Part shown: piece after piece, positions 23,461-32,318 of the stretch
Numbering within the stretch: the stretch's first letter is position 1
Layout of the letters: each line of letters begins with the position of its first letter
Assembly (NCBI RefSeq): GCF_000787715.1
Contig: NZ_BBPI01000074.1
Span: forward strand, 1 to 37,931
Source of the DNA: Sphingomonas parapaucimobilis NBRC 15100
GTDB taxonomy: Bacteria > Pseudomonadota > Alphaproteobacteria > Sphingomonadales > Sphingomonadaceae
Length of the DNA: 37,931 nt
Reading direction: 5' to 3'
Program-made: the position numbers and the translations under genes
Notes under the pieces: model-generated
Database searches by the model: none
What the model was told of the DNA's origin: nothing
What the model saw: only the letters and a program-made list of their open reading frames with translations

Positions 23461-23589
23461 TCCTCCCCAAGCTCGCTTGGGGAGGGGGACCATCGCGCCA
23501 GCGATGGTGGAGGGGCGGGATGGATGGGACCATGCCCCTCCACCACGCCCTGCGGGCGCGGTCCCCCTCCCCATCGGAGATGGGGAGGA
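23461..23589. repeat. Intergenic repeat, family A, copy 3
   Basis: About 129 bp, from TCCTCCCCAAGCTCGCTTGG to TGGGGAGGA, with inner stems ACCATCGC-GCGATGGT and CCGCGCCCGCAGGGCGTGG-type palindromes. It fills the nagZ-scpA gap, and the nagZ stop codon (TAA, 23591-23593) directly abuts it. Confidence 0.85.
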
Positions 23590-23590
23590 T

Positions 23591-24595
23591 TTAGCGGGAC
23601 AACGCCAGCAGCGCGTCGCGGCGAGCGATAATTTCGGCGAAGTCGCCCTTCCCTGCCCCCACGCTTGCCATGGCGCGGTCGAGGCGCGCGCGCGCCGCTT
23701 CGGTGATCGGGGGCACGCGCCCGGCGATCTCGACCATCTCGTCCATCCGCGCCCAGCAATCTAGGACCAGGTCACATCCGGCCGCCAGCGCGCCCGCCGC
23801 CTTTTCGCCTGCCGTACCCGACAGCGCCTTCATGTCGATATCGTCGGTCATCAACAGGCCGTCGAAGCCGATCCGCCCCCGAATGATCCGCTCGATCACC
23901 ACCGGCGACAGGGTGGCGGGGCGCTCGGCGTCCCAGGCCTCGAACACGATATGGCTGGTCATGCCCATCGGTGCGTCGGACAGGGTGATGAAGGGTTCGA
24001 GATCGACTTCCAGCGCCGCCTCGTCGGCGGTGACGGTCGGCAACAGATGGTGCGAATCGACCAGTGCGCGGCCATGGCCCGGCATATGCTTGACCACCCC
24101 GACCACACCCGCCGCCGCCAACCCGTCCAGCATGGCACGGCCCAGCGCGGCCACCTGCATCGGCTCGGAGCCATAGGCGCGGCAGGCGATCGCCTCGGTC
24201 GTGTCGGGTTGCGCCACGTCGAGCAGCGGCGCGCAGTCGACGGTGATCCCGACCTCGCGCAGCATCACGCCCAGCGCCTGGCCGTTGGCGCGCATCGCCT
24301 GGATCGCCGACATCGGCGCTTTTTCGTATAGCTGCGCAAAGACCGGCCCGGCGGGAAAAGCGGGCCATTCGGGTGGCCCCATGCGCGCGACACGGCCCCC
24401 TTCCTGATCGATCAGGATGGCCAGATCGTCCCGCCCCGCCAGGTCCCGCAACGAGTCCGTCAGCGCACGGACCTGCGCCCGGTCGACGATGTTGCGCTTG
24501 AACAGGATATAGCCCGCCGGTTCGACCGAGGCGAAGAACGCCCGCTCATCGGGGGTCAGCACCGGGCCGGACAGGCCGAAAATGACGGGGATCAT
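23591..24595 (-). CDS. nagZ: Beta-N-acetylhexosaminidase, GH3 family
   Basis: A 334-aa cytosolic glycosidase that removes GlcNAc from muropeptides in cell-wall recycling. The catalytic loop is KHMPGHGRALVDSHH, the nucleophile Asp is in LLMTDDIDMKAL, and ILIDQEGGRVARM is the substrate-binding block. The ATG at 24595 gives MIPVIFGLSGP, the normal start; an extension to 24685 overlaps the SPOR gene. It follows that gene by 10 bases. Its stop sits at the edge of the repeat at 23461. Confidence 0.95.
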   Translation of the reverse strand: MIPVIFGLSGPVLTPDERAFFASVEPAGYILFKRNIVDRAQVRALTDSLRDLAGRDDLAILIDQEGGRVARMGPPEWPAFPAGPVFAQLYEKAPMSAIQAMRANGQALGVMLREVGITVDCAPLLDVAQPDTTEAIACRAYGSEPMQVAALGRAMLDGLAAAGVVGVVKHMPGHGRALVDSHHLLPTVTADEAALEVDLEPFITLSDAPMGMTSHIVFEAWDAERPATLSPVVIERIIRGRIGFDGLLMTDDIDMKALSGTAGEKAAGALAAGCDLVLDCWARMDEMVEIAGRVPPITEAARARLDRAMASVGAGKGDFAEIIARRDALLALSR

Positions 24596-24605
24596 GGGTG
24601 CGCGA

Positions 24606-25346
24606 TCAGCTGGCGACGAAGCAGCTTTCGCCCGCCACGCGCAGGCGACCGCAGATATCGGCGGCCTGGTTGGCCGACCCGGCATTCACGCGCAGGCGAT
24701 ACAGGGTCTTGCCGTTGGAGGCGACGGGCTGGACCACCTTGCCCAGCGCGGCGACGTAGGAGAAGCGCTTCGAGAAGCGATCCCAGGCGGCATTGGCCGA
24801 GGATTCGCTGGGATAGGCGCCCAGCTGGACCATCGCACCGCCGGTCGGGGCCGCAACAGGCGCACGCGCCGCCGCGACGGGCGCGGGGGCGACAAGCTTG
24901 CCGCCCGATTCCGGCACCTGCGCCACCGCGTTACGGCCGCCATTGGGTTCGGCAGGCTTCGGCACGACACGCGTGCCGTTCATCGGCGCCTCGGGCACGG
25001 CGCGCAGGTCGATCGCGCCGGTGCCGCCGGGCTTGCCCGCGCTGGTCGCGATGGCGGTGTTGCCCTCGCCCTTGATCTTCAGGCCGCCCGGATCGGCCGG
25101 GCGAACCTTATAGTCGCCCTCGGGCGCGGCGATTACCGCACCGTCGCCGTCTGCGGCCGCACGATGCGCCTGCCACTTGTAGAAGCCGAAGCCGATCGCG
25201 GCCAGAATGGCGAGCCCCAGAATGACGAGCGCGATCACCTTCCCGATGCCGACACCCTCGGGCTCATCGGCCTCGACGGTTTCCAGCCAGGGCAGGCGAT
25301 CCGCTTCGTCCAGATCCAGGGCACGGCCGTCCGTTTCGTTCGCCAT
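24606..25346 (-). CDS. SPOR-domain membrane protein
   Basis: A 246-aa bitopic protein: acidic cytoplasmic N-terminus (about 1-35), one TM helix (VIALVILGLAILAAIGFGFY), a long Pro/Ala/Gly linker, and a C-terminal SPOR domain (MVQLGAYPSESSANAAWDRF to the end, with Cys in DICGRL and ESCFVAS). SPOR domains bind denuded glycan strands at the septum. The ATG at 25346 overlaps the argS TGA by one base (TGATG); a GTG one codon earlier is also possible. Part of the argS-SPOR-nagZ-scpAB set. Confidence 0.92.
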   Translation of the reverse strand: MANETDGRALDLDEADRLPWLETVEADEPEGVGIGKVIALVILGLAILAAIGFGFYKWQAHRAAADGDGAVIAAPEGDYKVRPADPGGLKIKGEGNTAIATSAGKPGGTGAIDLRAVPEAPMNGTRVVPKPAEPNGGRNAVAQVPESGGKLVAPAPVAAARAPVAAPTGGAMVQLGAYPSESSANAAWDRFSKRFSYVAALGKVVQPVASNGKTLYRLRVNAGSANQAADICGRLRVAGESCFVAS

Positions 25347-27082
25347 CACTTCATCTCCGACACGGCTTCGACGCCCATCAGCGCCAGACCATTGCGTATG
25401 ATCTGCCCGATCCCCTCGCTGAGGAAAAGACGCGCGCGGGTCAGCTCGGCATCGTCCGCGATCAGGAAGCGACGATCGACCCGGTCGTTGCCGACATTCC
25501 AGGCCGCGTGGAAGGCGGCGGCGAGGTCATAGAGATAGAAGGCCACGCGATGCGGCTCGCGCGCGGTCGCCGCCGTCTCGACGATGCGCGGGAACTGTGC
25601 GGCCAGCTTGACCAGCGCCAGATCCTCGGCGTCGAGCAGCGACAGGTCGGCGGTGCCGCCCCCATTCTCAAGGCTAATGCCCGCCTCGGCCGCACGCCGC
25701 TTCAGCGAGGCGATGCGCGCATGGGCATATTGCACATAGAAGACCGGATTGTCCTTCGACGCCTCGACCACCTTGGCGAAGTCGAAGTCCATCTGCGCGT
25801 CGGCCCGCCTGGTCAGCATGGTGAAGCGCACCACGTCCTTGCCGACCTCGCGGACCACATCGGCCAGCGTCACGAAATTGCCCGCGCGCTTCGACATCTT
25901 CACCGGCTCGCCGCCGCGCAGCAGGCGGACCATCTGGACCAGCTTCACGTCGAACCTGGTCTTGCCGCCGGTCAGTGCCTCGACCGCCGCGACGATGCGC
26001 TTGACGGTGCCCGCATGGTCGGCGCCCCAGATGTCGATCAGCTGATCCGCCGTCTGCGCCTTCTGATAGTGATAGGCCAGGTCGGCGCCGAAATAGGTCC
26101 AGGCGCCGTTCGACTTCTTGATCGGGCGATCCTGGTCGTCGCCGAACTGGCTGGAGCGGAACAGCGGCAGCTCGACCGGCTCCCAATCCTCGGGCGTCTC
26201 GCCCTTGGGCGCTTCCAGCACGCCGTCATAGACCAGCCCGCGCGAGCGCAGCTCGGCCTCGGCCGCCTCCGGCTTGCCCGCCGCCTGCAGCTCGGCCTCC
26301 GACGAGAAGATGTTGTGGTGGATGCCGAGCAGCGCCAGATCCTCGCGGATCATCGCCATCATCGCCGCCACCGCACGGGTGCGGAACAGGACCAGCCACT
26401 CGCTCTCGGACGCATCGACGAACGTGTTGCCGAACTCGGCGGCAAGCGCCTCGCCCACGGGCTTCAGATACTCGCCCGGATACAGACCCTCGGGAATTTC
26501 GATCGTCGCGCCCAGCGCCTCGCGGTAGCGCAGATGCGCCGAACGGGCGAGCACGTCGACCTGGCCGCCCGCATCGTTGACATAATATTCGCGGATGACC
26601 TTGTGCCCCGCAAATTCCAGCAGCGTGGCAAGCGCATCGCCCACCACCGCGCCGCGGCAATGCCCCATATGCATCGGCCCCGTCGGATTGGCCGAGACAT
26701 ATTCGATATTGACGGTCACGCCCTGCCCGCGCGCCGAACGGCCATAATCGCCACCTGCCGCCGGGATCGCGGACAGCTCGTCACGCCACGCCGCATCGGT
26801 CAGCCGCATGTTCAAAAAGCCCGGCCCTGCGACAGAGACGCTGTCCACCTCATCGAGCTTGCCCAGCTCGGCGGCGATCGCCTCGGCCAGCGCACGTGGA
26901 TTGGTGCCCGCGGGCTTGGCCAGCACCATCGCCGCGTTGGTGGCGAGGTCGCCATGGCTGGCGTCGCGTGGCGGTTCGACGGTCACGTTGCGGCGATCCA
27001 GCCCGCCGGGCAGCGTGCCAGCGGCGACCAGCGTGTCCAGCGCCGCGTCGATATGCGCGGCAAAGCGGGTGTAGAGGGTCAT
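25346..27082 (-). CDS. argS: Arginyl-tRNA synthetase
   Basis: A 578-aa class I synthetase that charges tRNA-Arg. HIGH motif variant HMGH is in NPTGPMHMGHCRGAVVGD and the KMSKS-like loop is VKMSKRAGNF. The N-terminal Add-1 domain (about 1-100) and the C-terminal anticodon-binding domain with the closing LMGVEAVSEMK block are present. The ATG at 27082 gives MTLYTRFAAH; a longer frame adds eight residues with no support. Heads the minus-strand run through nagZ. Confidence 0.97.
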   Translation of the reverse strand: MTLYTRFAAHIDAALDTLVAAGTLPGGLDRRNVTVEPPRDASHGDLATNAAMVLAKPAGTNPRALAEAIAAELGKLDEVDSVSVAGPGFLNMRLTDAAWRDELSAIPAAGGDYGRSARGQGVTVNIEYVSANPTGPMHMGHCRGAVVGDALATLLEFAGHKVIREYYVNDAGGQVDVLARSAHLRYREALGATIEIPEGLYPGEYLKPVGEALAAEFGNTFVDASESEWLVLFRTRAVAAMMAMIREDLALLGIHHNIFSSEAELQAAGKPEAAEAELRSRGLVYDGVLEAPKGETPEDWEPVELPLFRSSQFGDDQDRPIKKSNGAWTYFGADLAYHYQKAQTADQLIDIWGADHAGTVKRIVAAVEALTGGKTRFDVKLVQMVRLLRGGEPVKMSKRAGNFVTLADVVREVGKDVVRFTMLTRRADAQMDFDFAKVVEASKDNPVFYVQYAHARIASLKRRAAEAGISLENGGGTADLSLLDAEDLALVKLAAQFPRIVETAATAREPHRVAFYLYDLAAAFHAAWNVGNDRVDRRFLIADDAELTRARLFLSEGIGQIIRNGLALMGVEAVSEMK

Positions 27083-27168
27083 CACATCGTCCGATCGGGG
27101 TAGCAAAGCGTTGCGCTCTAGCGAAATCGGACGCTCGCTTCAAATCATGGCGTATGGAAAGGCGGGAC

Positions 27169-27187
27169 GATTGCACCGAGTGCAATC
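27169..27187. promoter_or_regulatory. Perfect 8-3-8 palindrome upstream of argS
   Basis: GATTGCAC-CGA-GTGCAATC, with both arms exact. It lies in the 228-base divergent gap between argS and the secreted protein gene at 27311, 87 bases from the argS ATG. It has the size of a dimeric regulator site; no known motif is assigned. Confidence 0.45.
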
Positions 27188-27230
27188 AGGCGGAATGCCT
27201 TTGCAGTTGCCGCTCATGCTGCATCGCAAT

Positions 27231-27247
27231 ATTTCGGTATACGAAAT
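27231..27247. promoter_or_regulatory. AT-rich 6-5-6 palindrome upstream of the gene at 27311
   Basis: ATTTCG-GTATA-CGAAAT, exact arms, in a locally AT-rich stretch 63 bases before the ATG at 27311. Could be an operator or part of the promoter. Unassigned. Confidence 0.35.
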
Positions 27248-27310
27248 TAAAGCGCGGACAACGCGCGAGAGGACCTGATCCGGCTCAACGCACATGCGGG
27301 AGTTTCGATC

Positions 27311-27610
27311 ATGCGCAAGACCATTCTGATCCTGGCCGCCACCGTCGCCGCCGCCATCCCCACCATCGGTGCGATCGCCGCCGAGGGCGAGCAGCGCTTC
27401 GTTCACGAGGGCAGCACCTATGTCTATACCCGTTCGGACGCGAACGGCCAGTCGGTGATTCAGGGTCATCGCTATCCGGGCGGCGAGCCGTTCCGCTTCG
27501 TCGTGAAGGGCCACCGCGTGACCGGCACGACCGGCAACACCCCGGTCGCCTTCACCACCGACGAAGCCCGCGGCGCGCTGGGTGCCGGCGTGGAGACCAG
27601 CGCTCGCTGA
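27311..27610 (+). CDS. Small secreted protein of unknown function
   Basis: A 99-aa protein with a signal peptide (MRKTILILAATVAAAIPTIG, cleavage likely after AIAA). The mature part of about 75 residues is rich in Gly, Thr and aromatic residues (STYVYTRSDANGQSVIQG) and looks beta-rich. No cysteines are present. I do not recognise a family. A GGGAG ribosome site precedes the ATG, two palindromes lie upstream, and an intrinsic terminator follows. Confidence 0.8.
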   Translation: MRKTILILAATVAAAIPTIGAIAAEGEQRFVHEGSTYVYTRSDANGQSVIQGHRYPGGEPFRFVVKGHRVTGTTGNTPVAFTTDEARGALGAGVETSAR

Positions 27611-27635
27611 GCTTGGCCTGACGGCTGAACGAAAG

Positions 27636-27673
27636 AAAGCCCCGTGTGTCCGATGGGACGCATGGGGCTTTTT
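27636..27673 (+). terminator. Intrinsic, probably bidirectional terminator
   Basis: AAAGCCCCGTG (27636-27646) pairs with CATGGGGCTTT (27661-27671), followed by TTTTT. The A-rich left side lets it also serve the converging WYL regulator gene. Confidence 0.85.
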
Positions 27674-27685
27674 CGTGAAACGTTT

Positions 27686-28423
27686 CTATCCGTTGCAAGA
27701 GCCCGAAGCGCCCTCCGGCGCTGCGGCTCGGCGATATCCTTCCCGCTCTTCATCCATCGCGGCCTGCCATTGCGCACGCAAAATTGCTCGACGCTGCGGG
27801 ACGGGTGCCTCCAATACGGTGGCCGATAACATCCTGTCGGTCCGAAAATACCGGAAGGCACCGCGTAGTTCGCACCAGGCCGCCATGATACGGCCACTGT
27901 CGCGATAGCCCAGCAGCACAGGCCAGACGACACGATGGGATATCGCACCGCGATCCGACCTATATTCGATCGTCACCTTTCGATTGGACCGGATCGCCTG
28001 GCGGAGGAGGGAAGCATCCACACGCTCCTCCGGCGCTTCGACGGGGGCAATGCTGGTGGCAGGCTCTGCAATATGCCCGCGCAAGGCCTCCGGCACGCTG
28101 GCCTCGATCTTGGCGATCAGGTTTTGCGCCGCTTTGGCCAGTTCGGGCTCGCCACGGCTGGCTACCCAGTGCGCGCCCAGCACGACCGCATCCAGTTCAT
28201 CGCTGGTCAGCATCAGCGGCGGCATGTCAAAACCGCGTTCCAGAATATAGCCGATCCCCGGCTCCCCGCGGATCGGAACGCGCTGCGCCATCAGCGATGC
28301 GATGTCGCGATAGACCGTGCGTAGCGACACCTCCAGTTCCGCCGCCACCGACAGGGCGGAGATGGGCCGCTTGGCCCGCCGCAATATCTGGACGATTTCG
28401 AACAGGCGATCGGCTCGACGCAT
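27686..28423 (-). CDS. WYL-domain helix-turn-helix regulator (YafY-type)
   Basis: A 245-aa transcription regulator: N-terminal HTH_11 domain (RRADRLFEIVQILRRAKRPI, then LEVSLRTVYRDIASL), and a WYL domain (SNRKVTIEYRSDRGAISHRV, then GRIMAAWCELRGAFRYFRTD). WYL domains sense small ligands or nucleic acids. The ATG at 28423 gives the standard MRRADRLFEIV start. It is divergent from a GFA-family gene, with a perfect palindrome between them (28444-28459) that is its probable operator. Confidence 0.93.
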   Translation of the reverse strand: MRRADRLFEIVQILRRAKRPISALSVAAELEVSLRTVYRDIASLMAQRVPIRGEPGIGYILERGFDMPPLMLTSDELDAVVLGAHWVASRGEPELAKAAQNLIAKIEASVPEALRGHIAEPATSIAPVEAPEERVDASLLRQAIRSNRKVTIEYRSDRGAISHRVVWPVLLGYRDSGRIMAAWCELRGAFRYFRTDRMLSATVLEAPVPQRRAILRAQWQAAMDEEREGYRRAAAPEGASGSCNG

Positions 28424-28443
28424 AAGAGGTCCCCAGCCCATAC

Positions 28444-28459
28444 TGACACAACGGTGTCA
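28444..28459. promoter_or_regulatory. Putative operator of the WYL regulator
   Basis: TGACAC-AACG-GTGTCA, a perfect 6-4-6 inverted repeat, 21 bases upstream of the regulator ATG and 55 bases upstream of the divergent gene. The placement suggests autoregulation and control of the neighbour. Confidence 0.65.
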
Positions 28460-28513
28460 GCATGACTATGCGATCGACGGCCTTCAGCCAATGTCCTGGC
28501 AGGAGAAAAGATC

Positions 28514-28936
28514 ATGACGAAATGGATGGCGAGTTGCGCATGTGGTCGCGTGGAGTTCCACCTCTCGGCTCCGCCCACCATGATGGCGACGTGCCACTGC
28601 ACCCGTTGCCGCAAGGTCGGGGCCAGCACCTTTGTCTTCGTGGAGGCGTCGACCTTCACGTGGATCAAGGGGCAGGATTCCGTCCGGCGATTGGCAGCGG
28701 AACCACCCTATCTCTATAATCGCCACTTCTGTGGCGAATGCGGCACGGCGCTGGGCGAGCCTGGCGTCGGGACGTCCTTTCCTATCAACGCTCACTGCTT
28801 TGACAGCGAGCTACCCCTCCGTGTCCGGTTTCACGAGTTTGTCGATGAAAAACCCGACTGGTATGCCATCTGCGATCAGGCCACCCAATATGCCCGTCAT
28901 CCGGTTAAGAACGATCCGCCACCGGCCGAGGCATGA
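28514..28936 (+). CDS. GFA/CENP-V domain protein
   Basis: A 140-aa zinc-binding protein of the family that includes glutathione-dependent formaldehyde-activating enzyme. The Cys pattern is intact: CACGRVEFHL, CHCTRCRKVGAST and CGECGTALG. Many family members are not formaldehyde enzymes, so the substrate is open; relatives often act in thiol or aldehyde defence. An AGGAG ribosome site lies eight bases before the ATG. Divergent from the WYL regulator and convergent with dgt (8 bases apart). Confidence 0.9.
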   Translation: MTKWMASCACGRVEFHLSAPPTMMATCHCTRCRKVGASTFVFVEASTFTWIKGQDSVRRLAAEPPYLYNRHFCGECGTALGEPGVGTSFPINAHCFDSELPLRVRFHEFVDEKPDWYAICDQATQYARHPVKNDPPPAEA

Positions 28937-28944
28937 CGACGCCT

Positions 28945-30111
28945 CTAAAACCCCTCCGGCAGATCGATCGCGCCCACAATCTCCCGATAGCATCGGACGG
29001 CATAGCGATCGGTCATCCCGGCGATGAAATCGGCGATGTGCCGACTGCGCGCCGGTTCCTCGGTCGGCAACCGCTCGCGCCACTCATCCGGCAGTTGCGC
29101 AGGGTCGGCGCGATAGGCCGCGAACAGGCCCTTCACGATGCCGTGGGCCGCGTCCGCCGCCGCCAGCTGGAGGGGGTGGTGGTAGAGATTGGCGTACATG
29201 AAGCGCTTCAGGTCGCGCTCCTCGATCCGCATCGCGTCCGAAAAGCCGACCAGCGCCCGGCCCGCCGCGCGGACATCGGCCACGTCCCCCACCCCGCTCT
29301 CGGCGATGCGAGTGCGGGTTTCGGCAACGAGATCGTTGACCATCACCCCGATCTGCGAGCGGATCAGTTCGCTCGCCAGCCTTTTGGGCGGGACATCGGG
29401 GAATTGCGCCCGGGCCGCATCCCAGCCGCGTGCGACCAGCGGCACGGCCAGCAACTGGTCGAGTGTCAGCAGCCCGGCGCGCAGGCCGTCATCGATATCG
29501 TGATTGTCATAGGCGATATCGTCCGCCAGCGCCGCGACCTGCGCCTCCAGCGAGGCATGGCTGTCCAGATCGAGCAGAAAGCCGGCATCCGCCTCCTGCA
29601 AGGCCCACCCCGGATGGCGCACCGGCCCATTATGCTTGGCCAGCCCCTCCAGCGTCTCCCAGCTAAGGTTCAGGCCGTCCCAGCGCGGATAGGGCCGCTC
29701 GATGGCGGTCAGGGTGCGCAGTGTATGGCCGTTGTGATCGAAGCCGCCCTGCCCGGCGAGCGCGGCCTTCAGCGCATCCTCGCCCGCATGGCCGAAGGGT
29801 GGATGGCCGATATCATGCGCCAGGCACAGCGCCTCGGTCAGGTCCTCGTTCAGCCCGAGTGTCCGTGCGATCGTCCGACCGATCTGCGCGACCTCCAGGC
29901 TGTGGGTCAGGCGGACGCGGAAATGGTCGCCGTCGGGGGCCATGAAGACCTGGGTCTTGTGCCGCAGCCGCCGGAAGCTGATCGAGTGGATGATCCGGTC
30001 GCGGTCGCGCTGGAACGCATCGCGGGGTCCCCGCGCCAGTCCGCTCGCCTCGTCATGACGACGCCCGCGACTGTGTTCGGGATAGGAAGCCCAGGGGGCG
30101 AAGCGGCTCAC
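28945..30111 (-). CDS. dgt: Deoxyguanosinetriphosphate triphosphohydrolase-like HD protein
   Basis: A 388-aa HD-domain dNTPase that splits dNTPs into deoxynucleoside and triphosphate. Metal ligands are in [15 protein letters not shown] and [35 protein letters not shown] is the conserved N-terminal block and [12 protein letters not shown] lies near the C-terminus. The start is a GTG at 30111 overlapping the TGA of the TPR/SPOR gene (GTGA); the longer frame upstream is a shadow of that gene. Confidence 0.95.
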   Translation of the reverse strand: MSRFAPWASYPEHSRGRRHDEASGLARGPRDAFQRDRDRIIHSISFRRLRHKTQVFMAPDGDHFRVRLTHSLEVAQIGRTIARTLGLNEDLTEALCLAHDIGHPPFGHAGEDALKAALAGQGGFDHNGHTLRTLTAIERPYPRWDGLNLSWETLEGLAKHNGPVRHPGWALQEADAGFLLDLDSHASLEAQVAALADDIAYDNHDIDDGLRAGLLTLDQLLAVPLVARGWDAARAQFPDVPPKRLASELIRSQIGVMVNDLVAETRTRIAESGVGDVADVRAAGRALVGFSDAMRIEERDLKRFMYANLYHHPLQLAAADAAHGIVKGLFAAYRADPAQLPDEWRERLPTEEPARSRHIADFIAGMTDRYAVRCYREIVGAIDLPEGF

Positions 30112-32189
30112 TTGGCGTCGAGCCGCGTCACCGCCTGCCCTGCATCGCTGGTCACGGGGAAGGCCGAGACCCCCTTCTTGGCGAGCTGGTTGACGAAGGC
30201 GCGCGCCTCCGCATCGGTCTTGAACGGGCCGGTCAGGACCCGGTAGGTCGCGCGCAGCGGGGTCTTGTACCCCTTGTGCGCGGCGAACAGCTCGGGCGCC
30301 TTCGCCCTGGTCGCGGCCCATGCCTTGGGCAGGTCGTTCTCGTTCGCGCCACCCGCGACCTGGACCCAGATACGCTCGGGATTGGCCCGCGCGCGCTTCT
30401 TTTCCTCGGCCTCTTCCTTGGCGGCGAGCGCCTTTTTCTCGGCCTCGGCCTTTTTGGCGGCCAGTGCCTTCTTCTCGGCCGCAGCCTTGGCGGCGGCGGC
30501 CTTGCGTTCGGCGGCGGTGGGCGCGCGCGGGGCGGCTTCCGCCACCTCGGCGGCCTTTTCCCGCGCTTCGCGATCGCGCTCCGCCTTGCTGCGCGCCTCT
30601 GCGACGACGCGCTGCGCGCCACTGCTCACCGGCGTGCTGGCCGCGATGGCGGCGGGACGCTCGGGACCTTCCACGCCGAGTTCGGAGGCAGGGATGGAGA
30701 GATTGGCGACGATCCGCGCCAGCACCGAGTCTTCCCGAACCCCACGTGCCGGGGTCGGCGGGGTGCGACGGGCCGCGACCCGTGTCGGGCGCGGGGCGGG
30801 TGCCGGCTCTTCGACCTGGCTGGGGACCGGCTGGACCATGGCCATGGCAACCGGCGCGGGCCTGACGGGCACGGGGTCCGGTGCGGGCACCGCCTGCACC
30901 ATCTGGAGCGGCGGCGTCGACGGGGCGGCGGCGGGCAGCGGCTGGACCATCGCGGTAGCGGTGGTCGGGCTCGAGGTCACCGGGGCGGGCGTCGCGGGCG
31001 CCGTCACGGGCGCGGCGGGCAATGGCTGGATCATCGGCTGCGCGGTGTTCGATGCCATGGCCACCGGCGCACGGGTTTCGGATGCCGTCGGCAACGCACT
31101 GGTGAAGCCCGGCTGCGGTTGCGGCTGGACTTGCGTTTTGGGAGCCGCCTGCGGGGTTGCCTGCGATTGGGGCAGCGGCTGGACCATCCGCATCGGCGAA
31201 GCCGCCGCCACGACGCGGGGCGTCGGCGTCGATGCGATCTGCACCGGCGCGGGCGTGACCGGCGTCGTATTGGCCGCCATCGCCACACCGCGTGCATTGC
31301 GCCCGCCGCGCCGTCGCGCGTCGCGCGTCGTCACCGGCGCAGGCGTCGCCACGGGCGCGGAGGCCAGCGCCACCGGGGCTTCCTGGGTCAGCGGCGGCAG
31401 GTTCGGGGCCAGCCTTGCATCGGCCAGCCGTTCGGGCGTCGGGCGGGTTTCACCGAAATGCACGGCAAAGGCGCGGTCGACGGCGGGCAGGCTGGGCAGC
31501 CGCTGGAAAAAGGGTTGCAGCCCCTGCGCCAGCTGCGGCGGCATCATGGTCGAGGCGATCCGCGTCGCCTCGGGCAGGTCGCCCCCCATCGCCAGGATGA
31601 AGGCGCGCGCACGCCAGGCGGCACGGTCGGTCTTGCGCAGAAGCGGATCGAGCTGTTCGAGCGCCTGGTCGCGCTGGCCGGAAATGCTCAGCGACAGCGC
31701 ATAGCGGCGGATGATCTCGTCACCCGCGCCATTGGCCAGCGCCAGCCGGTAATCGCGCTGCGCCCGCGCCTGATCGCCGATCAGGTCATAGGCCAGCCCC
31801 CGATCGCCCGCGAACTTGGCCGGGGCAAGGCCCGCCGCCTCGGCCTGGGTGAAATAGCGCAGCGCCTCGCCGGGCCGTTCCGACCGGACCAGGATCGACG
31901 CCATCCCTGCCTTGATCCGGGGATCGCGGGCGTCGACCTTCTCGGCGCGCGCCAGCAGGGAGGCGGCGCCCGACAGGTCATCAAGATGGATGGACAGCTC
32001 CGCCGCCTCGACCAGCGCATCGACATTGCGGGGGTTCTGCGCGACGCGGCGCATCACGTCCCCCAGCTTGTCGGCATCGGTGGTGCCGGGAAGCGGCTGT
32101 ACCACCTCCTGTGCGAGAAGGGGCACGGGCGCGGCGGCGAGGGCCAACGCGAGCGCGAGCGAAGCGCGGGGAAAAAATGCGAACGTCAT
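30108..32189 (-). CDS. Periplasmic TPR and SPOR-domain protein
   Basis: A 693-aa exported protein. Signal peptide [23 protein letters not shown]-like helices (about 30-220: [36 protein letters not shown]); a very long Pro/Ala/Thr linker (about 250-560) with a recurring MVQPLP motif; a Lys/Ala/Glu-rich charged helix (about 570-620); and a C-terminal SPOR domain ([20 protein letters not shown] to the end). Likely binds septal peptidoglycan and a partner through the TPRs. The ATG at 32189 is chosen because the signal peptide starts there. Coupled to dgt by a four-base overlap. Confidence 0.88.
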   Translation of the reverse strand: MTFAFFPRASLALALALAAAPVPLLAQEVVQPLPGTTDADKLGDVMRRVAQNPRNVDALVEAAELSIHLDDLSGAASLLARAEKVDARDPRIKAGMASILVRSERPGEALRYFTQAEAAGLAPAKFAGDRGLAYDLIGDQARAQRDYRLALANGAGDEIIRRYALSLSISGQRDQALEQLDPLLRKTDRAAWRARAFILAMGGDLPEATRIASTMMPPQLAQGLQPFFQRLPSLPAVDRAFAVHFGETRPTPERLADARLAPNLPPLTQEAPVALASAPVATPAPVTTRDARRRGGRNARGVAMAANTTPVTPAPVQIASTPTPRVVAAASPMRMVQPLPQSQATPQAAPKTQVQPQPQPGFTSALPTASETRAPVAMASNTAQPMIQPLPAAPVTAPATPAPVTSSPTTATAMVQPLPAAAPSTPPLQMVQAVPAPDPVPVRPAPVAMAMVQPVPSQVEEPAPAPRPTRVAARRTPPTPARGVREDSVLARIVANLSIPASELGVEGPERPAAIAASTPVSSGAQRVVAEARSKAERDREAREKAAEVAEAAPRAPTAAERKAAAAKAAAEKKALAAKKAEAEKKALAAKEEAEEKKRARANPERIWVQVAGGANENDLPKAWAATRAKAPELFAAHKGYKTPLRATYRVLTGPFKTDAEARAFVNQLAKKGVSAFPVTSDAGQAVTRLDAK

Positions 32190-32318
32190 GGGACTATCGC
32201 CCATAAAGCGTGTTTTCCGGCGCGCGGCAATGGTTAACCCATCGCCAGCGCGCCCGAGTGCTCCGGACCGTCGACCAACAGGCAAGCACCACGTCCCCGC
32301 ACCCCACACCCCGTGCGT

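Noticed and set aside
23391..23759. N-terminal extension of scpA
   Set aside because: The extension reads through the family A repeat and into nagZ; the normal ScpA N-terminus begins at 23390.
27154..27621. Plus-strand frame starting with a Cys-rich stretch (DDCTECNQAECLCSCRSCC)
   Set aside because: The Cys-rich start is striking, but the frame soon becomes Arg/His-rich and overlaps the better-supported secreted protein at 27311 in another frame. No good ribosome site was seen.
30821..31200. Repeated GGCTGGACCAT-like DNA strings suggesting a repeat array
   Set aside because: They encode the MVQPLP protein motif in frame and have irregular spacing, so this is a coding repeat, not a CRISPR or DNA element.
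30276..32237. Long plus-strand frame opposite the TPR/SPOR gene
   Set aside because: Low-complexity Arg/His/Gly shadow of the Pro/Ala-rich linker.
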